A DNA stretch of 41,711 nt from Gammaproteobacteria bacterium (GCA_028293765.1 JAQGOG010000200.1:1-41711), one strand, 5' to 3'. Counted from the first letter of the stretch, positions 8,486 through 17,999 are shown. The notes: generated by a model not told the origin, from the sequence alone. Program-made: numbers and translations.

Positions 8486-9733
8486 ATGATGACCGAGTTG
8501 CAACGGCGGCTGGCGCAGCCGCTCACGAAGAGTGCCCGGCCGCTGGCCTCGACCGCACCTGCCTGCCAGGCCTGTGGCAGCAGCGAGTTGGAATCCTTCT
8601 ACGAGCTGCGTAACGTGCCGGCGCACAGCTGCCTGTTGCTACCGACGAGACAGGAGGCTCTTGCCTTCCCGCGCGGCGACATCGAGCTCGTCTTCTGCCA
8701 TGACTGCGGGTTCATCGGCAACGTCCGCTTCGACATAGGCCTCAACCAGTACAGCGCGGCTTACGAGGAAACCCAGGCGTTCTCACCGCGCTTCCTGCGC
8801 TTCCTCGATGAGATCTGCAACGACCAGATCCGCAAGTTCGGCCTGGGTCCGGGCGTCACGGCGCTCGAGATCGGCTGCGGCAAGGGTGAATTTCTCACCA
8901 CCTTGTGCGAGCTCAGCGGCTGCAGCGGTATCGGAATCGATCCCGGCTATCGCCCCGAACGCAACCGCAGCACCGCCGCCGGGCGAATGCAGTTCATCGT
9001 GGATCTCTACGGCCCGCGCTATGCGCACCTGCAGGCGGAGTATGTCTCCTGCCGCCACACGCTCGAGCACATCGCCCCCGTACAGGACTTCGTGCGGCTC
9101 GTGCGCGAAACGATCGGCAACCGGCATCACGTCAACGTCTTCTTCGAGCTCCCGGACATGGAGCGCGTACTCGAACAGGGTATTTTCTGGGACATCTACT
9201 ACGAGCATTGCACGTACTTCACGCGCGGCTCGCTCGCCCGGCTGTTTCGCGCCGAGGGCTTCGATGTCCAGGGGCTGTACAAAGCCTACGACGGACAGTA
9301 CCTCATGGTCGAGGCAAAGCCAGCTGGCGGCCCCACCGCTGCAACTCTGCCGCAAGAGGCCGATCTCGCCTCGACCGCCGCGCTGGTGAAGAAATTCAAA
9401 GCGGAGCACGACAGCCGCCTGGGCGAAATCGCCGCCGCCGCGAGCCGCTGGCGGCAGGCCGGCAAGCAGGTGGCGATCTGGGGCTCCGGCTCGAAGTGCG
9501 TCTCTCTCATCAGCTCGCTGCAGCTGGGCGATGAGCTGCAGGCCATCGTCGACATCAACCCGCACAAACACGGAAAGTTTCTGGCGGGCAGCGGCCGGGA
9601 AATCGTGGGGCCCGATGCGCTCACCACCCTGCGCCCCGATGCCGTTATCATCATGAACTCGATTTACACCGAGGAGATCCGCCATGAGCTCGCCACTCGC
9701 GGCCTCCAACCCGAACTCCTGCCTCTCGCCTAG
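8486..9733 (+). CDS. NDP-sugar C-methyltransferase-like protein 2, divergent paralogue
   Basis: This 415-residue protein repeats the architecture of its upstream neighbour but is clearly divergent. Zinc-type cysteines are Cys27, Cys30, Cys71 and Cys74. The SAM motif is the classical ALEIGCGKGEFL (about 126-137) rather than the SNDG form. The catalytic-type motif reads YYEH (Tyr238, Glu240, His241). The C-terminal domain includes VAIWGSGSKCVSLIS. It begins 7 bases after the previous stop, behind an AAGGGGG stretch; ATGs at 8486 and 8489 are both possible. Because two C-methyltransferase-like enzymes sit side by side, either two positions or two intermediates are modified, or one protein has changed function. 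No substrate can be read from the sequence. Confidence 0.78.
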   Translation: MMTELQRRLAQPLTKSARPLASTAPACQACGSSELESFYELRNVPAHSCLLLPTRQEALAFPRGDIELVFCHDCGFIGNVRFDIGLNQYSAAYEETQAFSPRFLRFLDEICNDQIRKFGLGPGVTALEIGCGKGEFLTTLCELSGCSGIGIDPGYRPERNRSTAAGRMQFIVDLYGPRYAHLQAEYVSCRHTLEHIAPVQDFVRLVRETIGNRHHVNVFFELPDMERVLEQGIFWDIYYEHCTYFTRGSLARLFRAEGFDVQGLYKAYDGQYLMVEAKPAGGPTAATLPQEADLASTAALVKKFKAEHDSRLGEIAAAASRWRQAGKQVAIWGSGSKCVSLISSLQLGDELQAIVDINPHKHGKFLAGSGREIVGPDALTTLRPDAVIIMNSIYTEEIRHELATRGLQPELLPLA

Positions 9734-10607
9734 CCCGACCTCGCCAGGCGCAGGCGCCGCGGGCACGCAGGCCGCTCCGATTCTCGTACCCTCGCAGGTG
9801 CTGGACCCGGGGGCGCTGCACGAGATCGCGGCAGTCAGAAGCACGGAGTATCGCGCAGCCAAGCCATTCCCGCATATCGTACTGGACGGCTTGTTCGCCG
9901 CTGCGCTCCTCGATCAGGCTATTGCCGAGCTGCCCGCCGCCAGCGAGAGGTGGACAACCTACAACACGGTGAATGAGTCGAAGCAGGTGTGCTCGGACGC
10001 CGGCCTGTTCGGGCCGACGGCCGAGATCATCGTGCACGCCCTGAACAGCGCGCCGTTCGTGCGCTTTCTCGAGGAGCTGACGGGCATCGCCGGGCTGATT
10101 CCAGATCCGCATCTGCACGCGGCCGGTTACATGAAAGTGTCCCCAGGGGGCTTTCTGGGTCTGCACTATGACTTCGCGACTCAACGCGAGCTCAAGCTCG
10201 ATCGGCGCATCAACGTACTGTTGTACCTGAATCGGGATTGGCCAGCCGAATGGGGTGGCCAGCTCGAGCTGCACTCCAGCGATCCCGTGACGGACCCGAA
10301 ACATCAGGAAGTGGCGATCGAGCCCTTGTTCAATCGTGTAGCGATATTCAATACGCCGAATGCGTTGCATGGCCATCGGCGGCCGCTCACCTGCCCCAAG
10401 GGCCGGGCGCGCCTGTGCCTGTCCTGGTACTACTACACGGCTCCGCCCGTGCCGGGGTGGGCTGCGCGCTCCAAGGCGGTGGAGTTCAAGGCGGGCAGGA
10501 TGGATCCGGCGAGGCTCGCGATCAAGGCCGCGAACCTGCTGACCCCGCCGATTCTGTTCGATCTCGCGAAGGCAGTGATGGATCGCCTGAAACGCAAGCC
10601 GCGCTAG
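9684..10607 (+). CDS. 2-oxoglutarate/Fe(II)-dependent oxygenase (prolyl 4-hydroxylase-like fold)
   Basis: Proteins of this family hydroxylate or oxidise substrates using Fe(II), O2 and 2-oxoglutarate. The likely iron ligands are His161 and Asp163 in LHYDF and a distal His (229 or 231) in NALHGHRRP. An Arg in KGRARLCLSWYYYT (241 or 243) would hold 2-oxoglutarate. WGGQLELHSSD is also typical of the fold. The first 40 or so residues are Ser/Pro/Ala-rich and look unstructured. The ATG is supported by GAGGAG 7 bases upstream. The gene overlaps the end of the preceding methyltransferase by 50 bases in another frame. Its place at the end of the sugar operon suggests it oxidises a sugar or the finished glycan, which is inference. 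Confidence 0.75.
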   Translation: MSSPLAASNPNSCLSPSPTSPGAGAAGTQAAPILVPSQVLDPGALHEIAAVRSTEYRAAKPFPHIVLDGLFAAALLDQAIAELPAASERWTTYNTVNESKQVCSDAGLFGPTAEIIVHALNSAPFVRFLEELTGIAGLIPDPHLHAAGYMKVSPGGFLGLHYDFATQRELKLDRRINVLLYLNRDWPAEWGGQLELHSSDPVTDPKHQEVAIEPLFNRVAIFNTPNALHGHRRPLTCPKGRARLCLSWYYYTAPPVPGWAARSKAVEFKAGRMDPARLAIKAANLLTPPILFDLAKAVMDRLKRKPR

Positions 10608-10632
10608 GCGACAGATTCGCGTTTGCGGGTGC

Positions 10633-11883
10633 TCAGCGGGCCACGGCCGCCGCCGGAATGAGCTGCTCGTAGATGCGCTCGAGCCGCTCGGCGGCATGGC
10701 CCCAACTGTAACTGTGCTCCACCTGCTCACGCGCGCGACTTCCGAGCTCCTGCGCGAGTGTGGGATTTGCGACGAGACGCAGTATCGCCTGCGAGAACGC
10801 TTCCACGTCGCCGTTGGGTATGACGAGCCCGGTCCGCTCGTTCTCGAGCAGCTTGGCGGAACCGGCGCTACATACGATGGGTTTGCCAGCCGCCATGTAG
10901 TTGAGCAGCTTCTGCGGAATTCCTGGACAGTGCATCCGGGGCAACACCGCCACCGCTGAGGCCGCCAACTGGCGCGGCAACTCGTCAAAACTGTCCGGGA
11001 GAAGGTCGATGGCGTCGCGCAGGCCGAGCCGGATCGCCTGGGCTTCATAGGGCTCGAACGGATCGCTCACCGCCATTGACAGGCGCAGGTCCGGCCGCAC
11101 GCGCCGCGCCTTCGCAAACGCCTCGAGAAGCAGGTCCACATCCTGATACGGTGCGAGGGTACCCGTGTAGATGAGGCGTGTGACCCCGTCCGACTCCGGC
11201 GGCGCGCCTAAACGGAAATTCGCCATCTCAACGCCATTCGTGACGACGGAAATCCGCTCGGGACTCATACCATGACGCTGTATGAGCCGGTCACGAATAT
11301 CGTTCGTCACGGACACAACGTGATCGGCCCCACGCGGCAATACTCCATCGAGCCACTCTCCCGTCGCTCCCACCAGGCGGCGGGTGAAGGAAGGCCCGTA
11401 ACTCGGCAACTCCGACGACAACATGGTATGCGCGTCATACAGGACCGGAACCCGATACCGCAGGCGCGCAGGCAAAGAGACGAGCAGGCCCTCCAGATGG
11501 TGCGCATGGATGACGTCGAACCGCCCCGCCCCGAGCACTTGCCACAGCTTGACGGCGAGTGCGGGGTCGTAGAGAAACAGCTTCCGCAGGTTGGGCCCCG
11601 CCGGCATGCGCCAGTACAGGGGCTTGCTGAAAATCCGATGCACCGGAACTTCCAGCACCTGCGCATCGTCGGCGATGTGGTAAGTGATGATGTCGACCTG
11701 ATGGCCGCGGGCGGACAACGCTTGGGCCAGACGCTCGATTCGCAGCGGCGTGCCACGACGGGAAGGCATCGGGCATGCCGCGACCATCGCGACACGAAAC
11801 CGTTGGGCTCCCGCCTCGCGCTCACGGACCGGCGCGTTGAGCGCCGGTGCCACGGCGGAGAGCAGAGACCCGGCCGCGCTCAT
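10633..11883 (-). CDS. Glycosyltransferase, GT4-type
   Basis: The 416-residue protein has the two-Rossmann GT-B layout of retaining GT4 enzymes. The N-terminal acceptor domain contains RRGTPLRIERLAQALSARGH and FDVIHAHHLEGLL. The C-terminal donor domain contains LIYTGTLAPYQDVDLLLEAF, the PQKLLNYMAAGKPIVCS loop and LLENERTGLVIPNGD, which carries the usual acidic donor-binding position. It acts at the cytoplasmic face of the membrane on a lipid-linked glycan; donor and acceptor are unknown. The first 25 residues are not family-like, so a later start is possible. Its ATG overlaps the stop of the GT2 gene (TGA at 11880-11882), giving translational coupling. It converges on the oxygenase gene with 25 bases between. 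Confidence 0.85.
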   Translation of the reverse strand: MSAAGSLLSAVAPALNAPVREREAGAQRFRVAMVAACPMPSRRGTPLRIERLAQALSARGHQVDIITYHIADDAQVLEVPVHRIFSKPLYWRMPAGPNLRKLFLYDPALAVKLWQVLGAGRFDVIHAHHLEGLLVSLPARLRYRVPVLYDAHTMLSSELPSYGPSFTRRLVGATGEWLDGVLPRGADHVVSVTNDIRDRLIQRHGMSPERISVVTNGVEMANFRLGAPPESDGVTRLIYTGTLAPYQDVDLLLEAFAKARRVRPDLRLSMAVSDPFEPYEAQAIRLGLRDAIDLLPDSFDELPRQLAASAVAVLPRMHCPGIPQKLLNYMAAGKPIVCSAGSAKLLENERTGLVIPNGDVEAFSQAILRLVANPTLAQELGSRAREQVEHSYSWGHAAERLERIYEQLIPAAAVAR

Positions 11884-12857
11884 TGCTTACGATCCGCGAT
11901 GAGATGCCCGGGAGCAGCTCCAAACAGGCGTGTTTTGAGCCGTTCCGCCGCGCCAGGCACGCCGGGCGCCACGACGGCGAGCACATCCACGCCCGCCCGC
12001 GCGACATTCCAGTTGTATGCCCACCACCGGGCGAGAATGGCAAAGCACCGGGCGCGCTCGTTCGGCAGCATCCGTTCCCGACGCACCATCTTCAAATACT
12101 CGGCATACAGACGCCACGTCGGGAAACTGATTTTTCCCCGCTTGGATGCATCGTGCCAGGCAGCTCGATCGGCCGACCGCGCCTGCGAGCGCGTGTAGCG
12201 ATTGGGATGCTCACGCATCTCGACGAGCGGTGCGGGAAGTTGGATGAGGCGGCCCCGGATGGCCAGTTGCGCGAGCAACGCGCGATCGGCGCCATGGAAG
12301 CTGCCGTGGAGAAGCGAATTCTGCAGGGCTTCCCGGCGGATGAGGCCGAAGAAATCGACACAGGAATGCGATCGCAACACCATCCAGCCGAAGCGCGCCG
12401 CTGCGGACGGCGAATCCGCCAGGGCCAGGCCGCTGTTATACAATCCGATTGGCGCGCCGTTGGAATCGATGTACCCAACCACGGCGTTACATAACACCGC
12501 ATCGGTCCGTTCGTCGAGCACCCGCACCGTCTTATCGAGATAAGACCGTGTGATGCGATCATCGTGAGCGAGCCACTTGAAGTAGCGGCCCCGGGCGTGG
12601 CTGAAGGCCAGATTGTAGTTAGGCGCCGCACCGAGATTCTGCGGGTTGCGGAAGTAACGGATGCGACGGTCGCGGGCGGCGTAGTCGTTGCAGATCTCGG
12701 CCGTGCGATCGGTCGAGGCGTTGTCGCAGATGACCAGCTCGAAGTCCTCGAACGTCTGCGCCTGCACGGACTTGATGGCAACTTCGAGATAAGTCTCGCC
12801 GTTGAAGACCGGCAAGCCCACGCTGACTATCGGGCCAGCTGTATCTGTTTCATTCAT
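11880..12857 (-). CDS. Glycosyltransferase family 2 protein
   Basis: The protein has 325 residues with a GT-A fold. The N-terminus shows VSVGLPVFNGETYLEVAI, then the nucleotide-binding ELVICDNASTDRTAEIC (about 40-56) and the metal-binding acidic pair in KWLAHDD (Asp99-Asp100). Such enzymes transfer a sugar from a nucleotide donor to a growing polysaccharide. The ATG at 12857 is chosen because GAGG lies 5 bases upstream; an earlier in-frame start adds 17 non-family residues. It is the first gene of a two-gene minus-strand unit with the GT4 enzyme. The C-terminal third is rich in Arg and Ala and could associate with the membrane surface. Confidence 0.86.
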   Translation of the reverse strand: MNETDTAGPIVSVGLPVFNGETYLEVAIKSVQAQTFEDFELVICDNASTDRTAEICNDYAARDRRIRYFRNPQNLGAAPNYNLAFSHARGRYFKWLAHDDRITRSYLDKTVRVLDERTDAVLCNAVVGYIDSNGAPIGLYNSGLALADSPSAAARFGWMVLRSHSCVDFFGLIRREALQNSLLHGSFHGADRALLAQLAIRGRLIQLPAPLVEMREHPNRYTRSQARSADRAAWHDASKRGKISFPTWRLYAEYLKMVRRERMLPNERARCFAILARWWAYNWNVARAGVDVLAVVAPGVPGAAERLKTRLFGAAPGHLIADRKQ

Positions 12858-13017
12858 ACGATCCTCGCGGCTGTACCGTGCCGTATCTGGCACCCGCTGC
12901 CTGAGCAATAACGCACTACGCAGGTGTTACGTTCCGCATAGTCCGCGCTTTCGCCCAAAGCGTAGGCGGAGCAGTGCTCAGGCGGCCGTATGCAAGTCGA
13001 TGGCGCAAGCCGCCGCG

Positions 13018-13410
13018 TCAGGGGAACTTGATCTTGCCGCTGCCCGCACCGGGCCCGAGATTGGCACCGCCGACCTCCGGCACGACGATGCGCGAAGCCT
13101 GTTCACGGCGCATCTCCCGCGCCTCGTCGATCGCCTGTTCCAGCGCAACTTTCACGCCATCGGGAAATTTCTTGAGCGCTTCCTCGAGCGTACCCGCCTC
13201 GATTTCGAAAACAAGGGGAAGCACGCCCGCCGGTGTCAACAGCTGCGTCTGACCCGAAAAAACCACGGGCCGGGAGCTGTCGATCTCGCCATCCAGAGTT
13301 ACCGGAGTAAGCCGACGGATCGTACCCGCCCGCCGATCGGTAAAGATTTCTTCCCGGTACATTGCCGCGGGGTCAAGACGGACATCCGGAAGTTCGCTCT
13401 GCGCTGCCAT
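13018..13410 (-). CDS. Conserved hypothetical cytoplasmic protein
   Basis: From the ATG at 13410 the product has 130 residues, no signal peptide and no membrane segment. It is acidic overall with a central beta-rich part (YREEIFTDRRAGTIRRLTPV, then FSGQTQLLTPAGVLPLVFEI). A helical part (LEEALKKFPDGVKVALEQAI) and a Gly/Pro-rich tail (GANLGPGAGSGKIKFP) follow. I believe similar proteins of unknown function occur in other gammaproteobacteria, but I cannot name a family. No Shine-Dalgarno is obvious, and an upstream in-frame start adding 21 residues is possible. It lies alone on the minus strand between the Nudix gene and the glycosyltransferases. Confidence 0.6.
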   Translation of the reverse strand: MAAQSELPDVRLDPAAMYREEIFTDRRAGTIRRLTPVTLDGEIDSSRPVVFSGQTQLLTPAGVLPLVFEIEAGTLEEALKKFPDGVKVALEQAIDEAREMRREQASRIVVPEVGGANLGPGAGSGKIKFP

Positions 13411-13548
13411 GTCGGTCCAATTAGATTCGTGAGACGAGCCGCATTGTACACAGCCGTCTGACTGCCTTCGCAAGAACGGTGCCGGAGACGAACGTTGCCA
13501 GGGCGCGCGCGCAGCGGGTAAAGAGGCGAGCCGAAAAGAAGCGAAAGC

Positions 13549-14058
13549 TCAGGCCGGACCGTGCGGACTAACGTGACCAGTGGCAGCCGATCTCGACAGT
13601 TCTTCCAGCGCTACCACGAACGGCCGGTCGGCCTCGAGGATATCCTCGGCGGATAGCCTCGCAGGCGCGACCCACTTCAGCCGTTGGCCGTCGAGGCCCT
13701 GAGGCTCACCCTGAAAGGCCTCCACGACCCACATCGAAAGCTCTACATCCCGGTCATCGTAGGAATGTGCGAGTCGCATGAAGGGGCGACTTCCCGTGAT
13801 CTCTACGCCGAGCTCCTCGCGGATCTCCCGGGCGAGCGCCTCGGCCTCCGATTCGCCCGCGACGACCTTGCCGCCCGGAAACTCCCAGCGTCCTGCCATG
13901 TGCTTGCCGGCGGGGCGTTCGGCAATGAGCACGCGGCCGTCGCCATCGTAAAGCGCCGCAGCGACCACCAGAATGGCGGGCTTCGCCAGCGCGCTTATTC
14001 CACGCTCGACAACGACCCGTGGCAGTTCTTGAACTTCTTTCCGGACCCGCAGGGGCAC
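13549..14058 (-). CDS. mutT: Nudix hydrolase, MutT-like (8-oxo-dGTP diphosphatase)
   Basis: MutT clears oxidised dGTP from the nucleotide pool and so prevents AT-to-CG mutations. The complete Nudix box is present: Gly63, Glu69, then REIREELGV at 77-85, fitting GX5EX7[21 protein letters not shown] and the C-terminal [18 protein letters not shown] are typical of MutT. Placement directly after secA matches many gammaproteobacteria. The start is unclear. The GTG at 14058 overlaps the 3' end of secA by 64 bases and adds about 25 residues before the first family strand ([11 protein letters not shown]). No ATG, GTG or TTG lies between it and that strand. Confidence 0.82.
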   Translation of the reverse strand: MPLRVRKEVQELPRVVVERGISALAKPAILVVAAALYDGDGRVLIAERPAGKHMAGRWEFPGGKVVAGESEAEALAREIREELGVEITGSRPFMRLAHSYDDRDVELSMWVVEAFQGEPQGLDGQRLKWVAPARLSAEDILEADRPFVVALEELSRSAATGHVSPHGPA

Positions 14059-16805
14059 GCCTCGTTACGGCCGACTTTGCGCTCGCCGCGAACGAAGGTC
14101 CCGTGCGTGTCGATCGGCGGGGGCGGCGGGGACCGCGACCCGGGGGCTGCACGGGACGACTGCAGGGAGATGGCCGGTTGCCCAAAACCACCCGCCTCCG
14201 GCTCCGCAGGCGCTTCCGCACCCTCGGCGGACAACAGGGACTGCGCCTCCGCGTGCTGCGCCTGCAGAGCGCGCATCAGGCGGTCACGGCGCTCCTCCTC
14301 CTCACGGTCGATCTCTTCCTGAGTCCGTACCTCGATCTTAGTAAGGAGCGATACCGTTTCGAACTTCACGCGATCGAGCATTGCCGCGAACAACTCGAAG
14401 GCCTCGCGCTTGTACTCGAATCGATAGTCCTTCTGGGCGTAGCCGCGCAGATGAATGCCCTGGCGCAGGTAGTCCATCGCACCCAGATGATCGCGCCAGT
14501 GTTGATCCAACATGCGCAGCATCATGTCCTTCTCGATATGGCGCATGATGGGCGCACCGATGCGCGCAACCTTGGCGTCGTATGCCTCATTGACCGCGGT
14601 GACGAGGCGTTGCCGCAGGGCCTGCTCCTCGAGCTCCGGCTCGTGCTCGAGCCACTTCTTCGGCTCGACGCTGACGTTGAAGTCCTTCAACAACGCTTCG
14701 TGCAGACCCTGCAGGTCCCAGCCCGAGGCGGCGACGTGCTTCGGCAGATACTGGTCGATGAGCGACCCGACCGCTTCCTCCATGATGCCGCGGATGGCCG
14801 CAGAGAGATCCTCCGTGCCCATGATCTCCGTGCGCTGCTGGTAAACGACCTTACGCTGGTCGTTCGCGACGTCATCGAACAACAGCAGCTGCTTGCGGAT
14901 GTCGAAGTTGTGGGACTCGACCTTGCGCTGCGCCTTCTCGATCTGGCGGGTGAGCATGCCGCTCTCGATGACCTCGCCTTCCTTCATGCCCGCCATCTGC
15001 AGCAGCCGCTTGGTGCGCATCGGATCGCCGAAAATGCGCATCAGGTTGTCTTCCATCGACAGATAGAAGCGGCTCGAGCCCGCATCGCCCTGGCGTCCCG
15101 AACGACCGCGCAGCTGGTTATCGATGCGGCGAGACTCGTGACGCTCCGTCCCGATGATGTGCAGGCCGCCCGCTGCAAGCACTTTGTCGTGCCGCTCCTG
15201 CCACTGCGTCCGCATGCTCTGCCGGGTGGCATCGTCGACTTCGCCGGCTTCCGTATACTCCGCTTCGAGCTTACCGCCGAGCACGATGTCCGTCCCGCGT
15301 CCCGCCATATTGGTAGCAATCGTCACGCCGCCCGGGCGACCGGCCTGCGCGACGATCTGGGCTTCGCGCTCGTGCTGTTTGGCATTGAGGACTTCGTGCG
15401 GGATCTTCTCCGTGCCGAGCAGGCCGGAGAGAAACTCCGAGGTCTCGATGGACGTCGTGCCGACGAGCACGGGCTGTTGGCGCTCCACGCACTCGCGGAT
15501 GTCTTCGATGATCGCCTTGAACTTATCGTCCTGCGTGAGATACACGAAGTCCGCCATGTCCTTGCGGATCATCGGCCGGTGAGTCGGAATCACCACGACC
15601 TCGAGACCGTAGATCTGCAGGAACTCGGGCGCCTCGGTGTCTGCGGTGCCCGTCATGCCGGCGAGCTTCTTGTAGAGGCGGAAGTAGTTCTGGAACGTGA
15701 TCGAGGCGACCGTCTGGTTCTCCTCGCGCACGCGTACGCCCTCTTTGGCTTCCACCGCCTGGTGGAGGCCATCGGACCAACGCCGGCCCTGCATGGTGCG
15801 GCCGGTGAATTCATCGACGATGATGACTTCGCCGTTACGCACTATGTACTCGACATCGCGCTTGTACAACGAATGCGCGCGCAGCGCCGCGTTGAGATGA
15901 TGCATGAGGCGGATGTTGGCCGAGTCGTACAGACTTTCGCCCTCATGCAGCAGGCCATCCTGCGACATGAGCTGCTCGACGTGCTCGTGACCCTCTTCCG
16001 TGATGTGAACCTGTTTGCTCTTCTCGTCCACCGAGAAGTCGCCGGGGCCGTCCTCTTCGAGCTGGCGCTTCAGGCGCGGCACGAGCTTGTTGATGCGCAG
16101 GTAGAGCTCGGTGCTCTCCTCAGCGGGCCCGGAGATGATGAGCGGAGTACGAGCCTCGTCGACGAGAATCGAGTCGACTTCGTCGACGACCGCATACGCG
16201 AGCCCACGCTGCACCTTGTCCTCGAGACGGAACGCGAGGTTGTCGCGCAGGTAGTCGAAGCCAAACTCGTTGTTAGTACCGTACGTGATGTCGCAGGCGT
16301 AGGCCTCACGCTTTTCCGGCGGACTCTGGGAGTTCTTTATCACTCCTACCGTGAGGCCGAGGAAGCGATAGATCGGGGCCATCCAGTTCGCGTCTCGCTC
16401 CGCGAGGTATTCGTTCACCGTGACGATGTGAACGCCCTCTCCCGGCAACGCATTCAGATAGGCTGCCAGTGTGGCGACCAGCGTTTTGCCCTCGCCGGTG
16501 CGCATCTCGGCAATCATTCCGCGGTGGAGCACCGTGCCGCCGATGAGCTGCACGTCGAAGTGGCGCATCTTGAGCGTGCGCTGTGCGGCTTCCCGGACAA
16601 CTGCGAAAGCCTCAGGCAGCAGATCGTCGAGGGTCGCGCCCTCCTTCAGCCGGCGCCGAAATTCATCGGTTTTGCCGCGCAGCTCAGTGTCGCTCAGCCG
16701 CTGGGTCGGCTCCTCGAACTCGGCGGCGGAGCGGACGTAGCGGCCGTAGCTGCGGACGAGCCGCTCGTTGCGGCTGCCGAAAAGGCGCGTGAGAAAGTGC
16801 AGCAA
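13995..16805 (-). CDS. secA: Preprotein translocase ATPase SecA
   Basis: SecA drives export of unfolded preproteins through SecYEG by ATP hydrolysis. The 936-residue length is standard. The Walker A motif is RTGEGKTL (about 102-109, Lys108). The DEAD-box-like Walker B lies in [19 protein letters not shown]. The preprotein cross-linking domain, scaffold and wing domain ([20 protein letters not shown]) follow in order. The C-terminal zinc finger that binds SecB and phospholipid is intact ([14 protein letters not shown]). The start is a TTG at 16805, chosen because the encoded [16 protein letters not shown] aligns with the usual SecA N-terminus and no ATG is in frame nearby. It lies downstream of the M23 peptidase gene on the same strand, with 243 bases between, and overlaps mutT. 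Confidence 0.97.
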   Translation of the reverse strand: MLHFLTRLFGSRNERLVRSYGRYVRSAAEFEEPTQRLSDTELRGKTDEFRRRLKEGATLDDLLPEAFAVVREAAQRTLKMRHFDVQLIGGTVLHRGMIAEMRTGEGKTLVATLAAYLNALPGEGVHIVTVNEYLAERDANWMAPIYRFLGLTVGVIKNSQSPPEKREAYACDITYGTNNEFGFDYLRDNLAFRLEDKVQRGLAYAVVDEVDSILVDEARTPLIISGPAEESTELYLRINKLVPRLKRQLEEDGPGDFSVDEKSKQVHITEEGHEHVEQLMSQDGLLHEGESLYDSANIRLMHHLNAALRAHSLYKRDVEYIVRNGEVIIVDEFTGRTMQGRRWSDGLHQAVEAKEGVRVREENQTVASITFQNYFRLYKKLAGMTGTADTEAPEFLQIYGLEVVVIPTHRPMIRKDMADFVYLTQDDKFKAIIEDIRECVERQQPVLVGTTSIETSEFLSGLLGTEKIPHEVLNAKQHEREAQIVAQAGRPGGVTIATNMAGRGTDIVLGGKLEAEYTEAGEVDDATRQSMRTQWQERHDKVLAAGGLHIIGTERHESRRIDNQLRGRSGRQGDAGSSRFYLSMEDNLMRIFGDPMRTKRLLQMAGMKEGEVIESGMLTRQIEKAQRKVESHNFDIRKQLLLFDDVANDQRKVVYQQRTEIMGTEDLSAAIRGIMEEAVGSLIDQYLPKHVAASGWDLQGLHEALLKDFNVSVEPKKWLEHEPELEEQALRQRLVTAVNEAYDAKVARIGAPIMRHIEKDMMLRMLDQHWRDHLGAMDYLRQGIHLRGYAQKDYRFEYKREAFELFAAMLDRVKFETVSLLTKIEVRTQEEIDREEEERRDRLMRALQAQHAEAQSLLSAEGAEAPAEPEAGGFGQPAISLQSSRAAPGSRSPPPPPIDTHGTFVRGERKVGRNEACPCGSGKKFKNCHGSLSSVE

Positions 16806-17048
16806 CTTGACAGTCCCGAAGTGAAAATTATGTGGCCCGACAAGCGCTTATCCAGCGGGTCGGGCATTCGAAAGCGGCGTATTGTACGCAATAGACGCCA
16901 GCCACGCCCAATTGGTTCTATGACAGGAAAATCAAGGTGGGGCGCTGGCGCGAGCGTAACTTTCGCCCCGAGGCGACCGCTCGAGGACAGCGCCTCAAAC
17001 CTGCGGGCTTGGAACGGGTCGACCGATGGCGGCGCCCTGTGGGGGCTG
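16806..17048. other. Intergenic region upstream of secA
   Basis: These 243 bases lie between the stop of the M23 gene and the TTG start of secA, both on the minus strand. A secA promoter or leader is expected here, since secM-type regulation is known in enterics. I see no secM-like gene, no clear sigma70 pair and no strong terminator, and no credible coding sequence. Confidence 0.4.
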
Positions 17049-17969
17049 TCAGCGACCTATGAACGACAGCGGATCGACCTGCCGCCCATTGCGCAGCACT
17101 TCGAAATGCACGTGCGGGCCGGTTGATCGTCCTGTCGATCCCATCAGCGCTACCGGCTCGCCGCGCTTGACAGTCTGCCCTACGGCGACGAGCGTGCGCT
17201 CGTTGTGCGCGTAACGGGTCACGTAGCCGTCCCCGTGATTGATCTCGACCAGATTGCCGTATCCCGTGCGCTCCCCGGCCCACGTAACCACACCAGCGGC
17301 CACGGACATGACGTTTGCGCCGGTCGTACCGGCGAAATCCACGCCCTTGTGGTACGCCTCATGACCGCTAAACGGGTCCTGCCGCTCGCCGAAATAAGAG
17401 GAAATGAAGCCCCCGGTGACCGGGCGCCCCTCCGGGTGAATCTGCTCTTTGAGTTCACGTGCCAGAATGACGTTCTCGAGCGCCGCGAGCTGCGAGTCGC
17501 GCAGGTCGACGCGCTGCTCGAGCGATTTCAGCATCGCCGAGAGGTCGGGGATCTGGGCGCTGATGCCGCCGCCGTCCTCTTCCGGTCCGCCGCTCGGCGG
17601 GTCGCGGCCAAAGTCGAATTCGCGGTTATCGATGTCCGCCATCTCTGTGAGGCGCTTGCCGAGCGCATCGAGACGGATGACATGCGCATTCACTTCGCCG
17701 AGGCGCATGGCCATGGCGTCGACACGCTCCTGCAACTGACTCCTGAGTTCCGCGATCTGGGCCTTCTGTTCTGCGAGGATGCCGGTCCAGCGCGTGGACT
17801 CACCCAGCGCGAGCCGGTGACCCTTGCCGCCACCCAGCTGCAATCCCAACGCGAACGCGGTACCTAGAATGGCCAGCGCCAAGGCGGCAACGATCCCGAG
17901 CGTGACGGGATGAGCCAAGTCGAACTGACGCGCGCGGCCTTCGCGCTTCGAAAACAAAATCACGTTCAT
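17049..17969 (-). CDS. M23-family peptidoglycan endopeptidase or regulator, membrane-anchored
   Basis: The 306-residue product has a short cytoplasmic N-terminus, one membrane segment (about 22-44), a coiled-coil-like helical part (about 60-170) and a C-terminal LytM/M23 domain. All zinc ligands of an active enzyme are present: His207 and Asp211 in YHKGVDF, and His286/His288 in GPHVHFEV. Active members cut peptidoglycan cross-links; degenerate ones activate amidases, so this one is probably catalytic. The ATG at 17969 has GGAG 9 bases upstream and gives a clean N-terminus (MNVILFSKREGRARQFDL). Position between lpxC/dciA and secA matches Pseudomonas. The leader carries a cyclic-di-GMP-I riboswitch aptamer (18092-18176), so its expression probably responds to that second messenger. 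Confidence 0.88.
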   Translation of the reverse strand: MNVILFSKREGRARQFDLAHPVTLGIVAALALAILGTAFALGLQLGGGKGHRLALGESTRWTGILAEQKAQIAELRSQLQERVDAMAMRLGEVNAHVIRLDALGKRLTEMADIDNREFDFGRDPPSGGPEEDGGGISAQIPDLSAMLKSLEQRVDLRDSQLAALENVILARELKEQIHPEGRPVTGGFISSYFGERQDPFSGHEAYHKGVDFAGTTGANVMSVAAGVVTWAGERTGYGNLVEINHGDGYVTRYAHNERTLVAVGQTVKRGEPVALMGSTGRSTGPHVHFEVLRNGRQVDPLSFIGR

Positions 17970-17999
17970 GCCGTGCGCTCCGAATTCTGCGTGCAATAC

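Noticed and set aside
14019-17126. A 1035-codon open frame on the plus strand opposite secA
   Set aside because: It is antisense to a complete, conserved secA and has Arg/Leu/Asp-rich shadow composition with no domain. Long antisense frames are common in GC-rich DNA.
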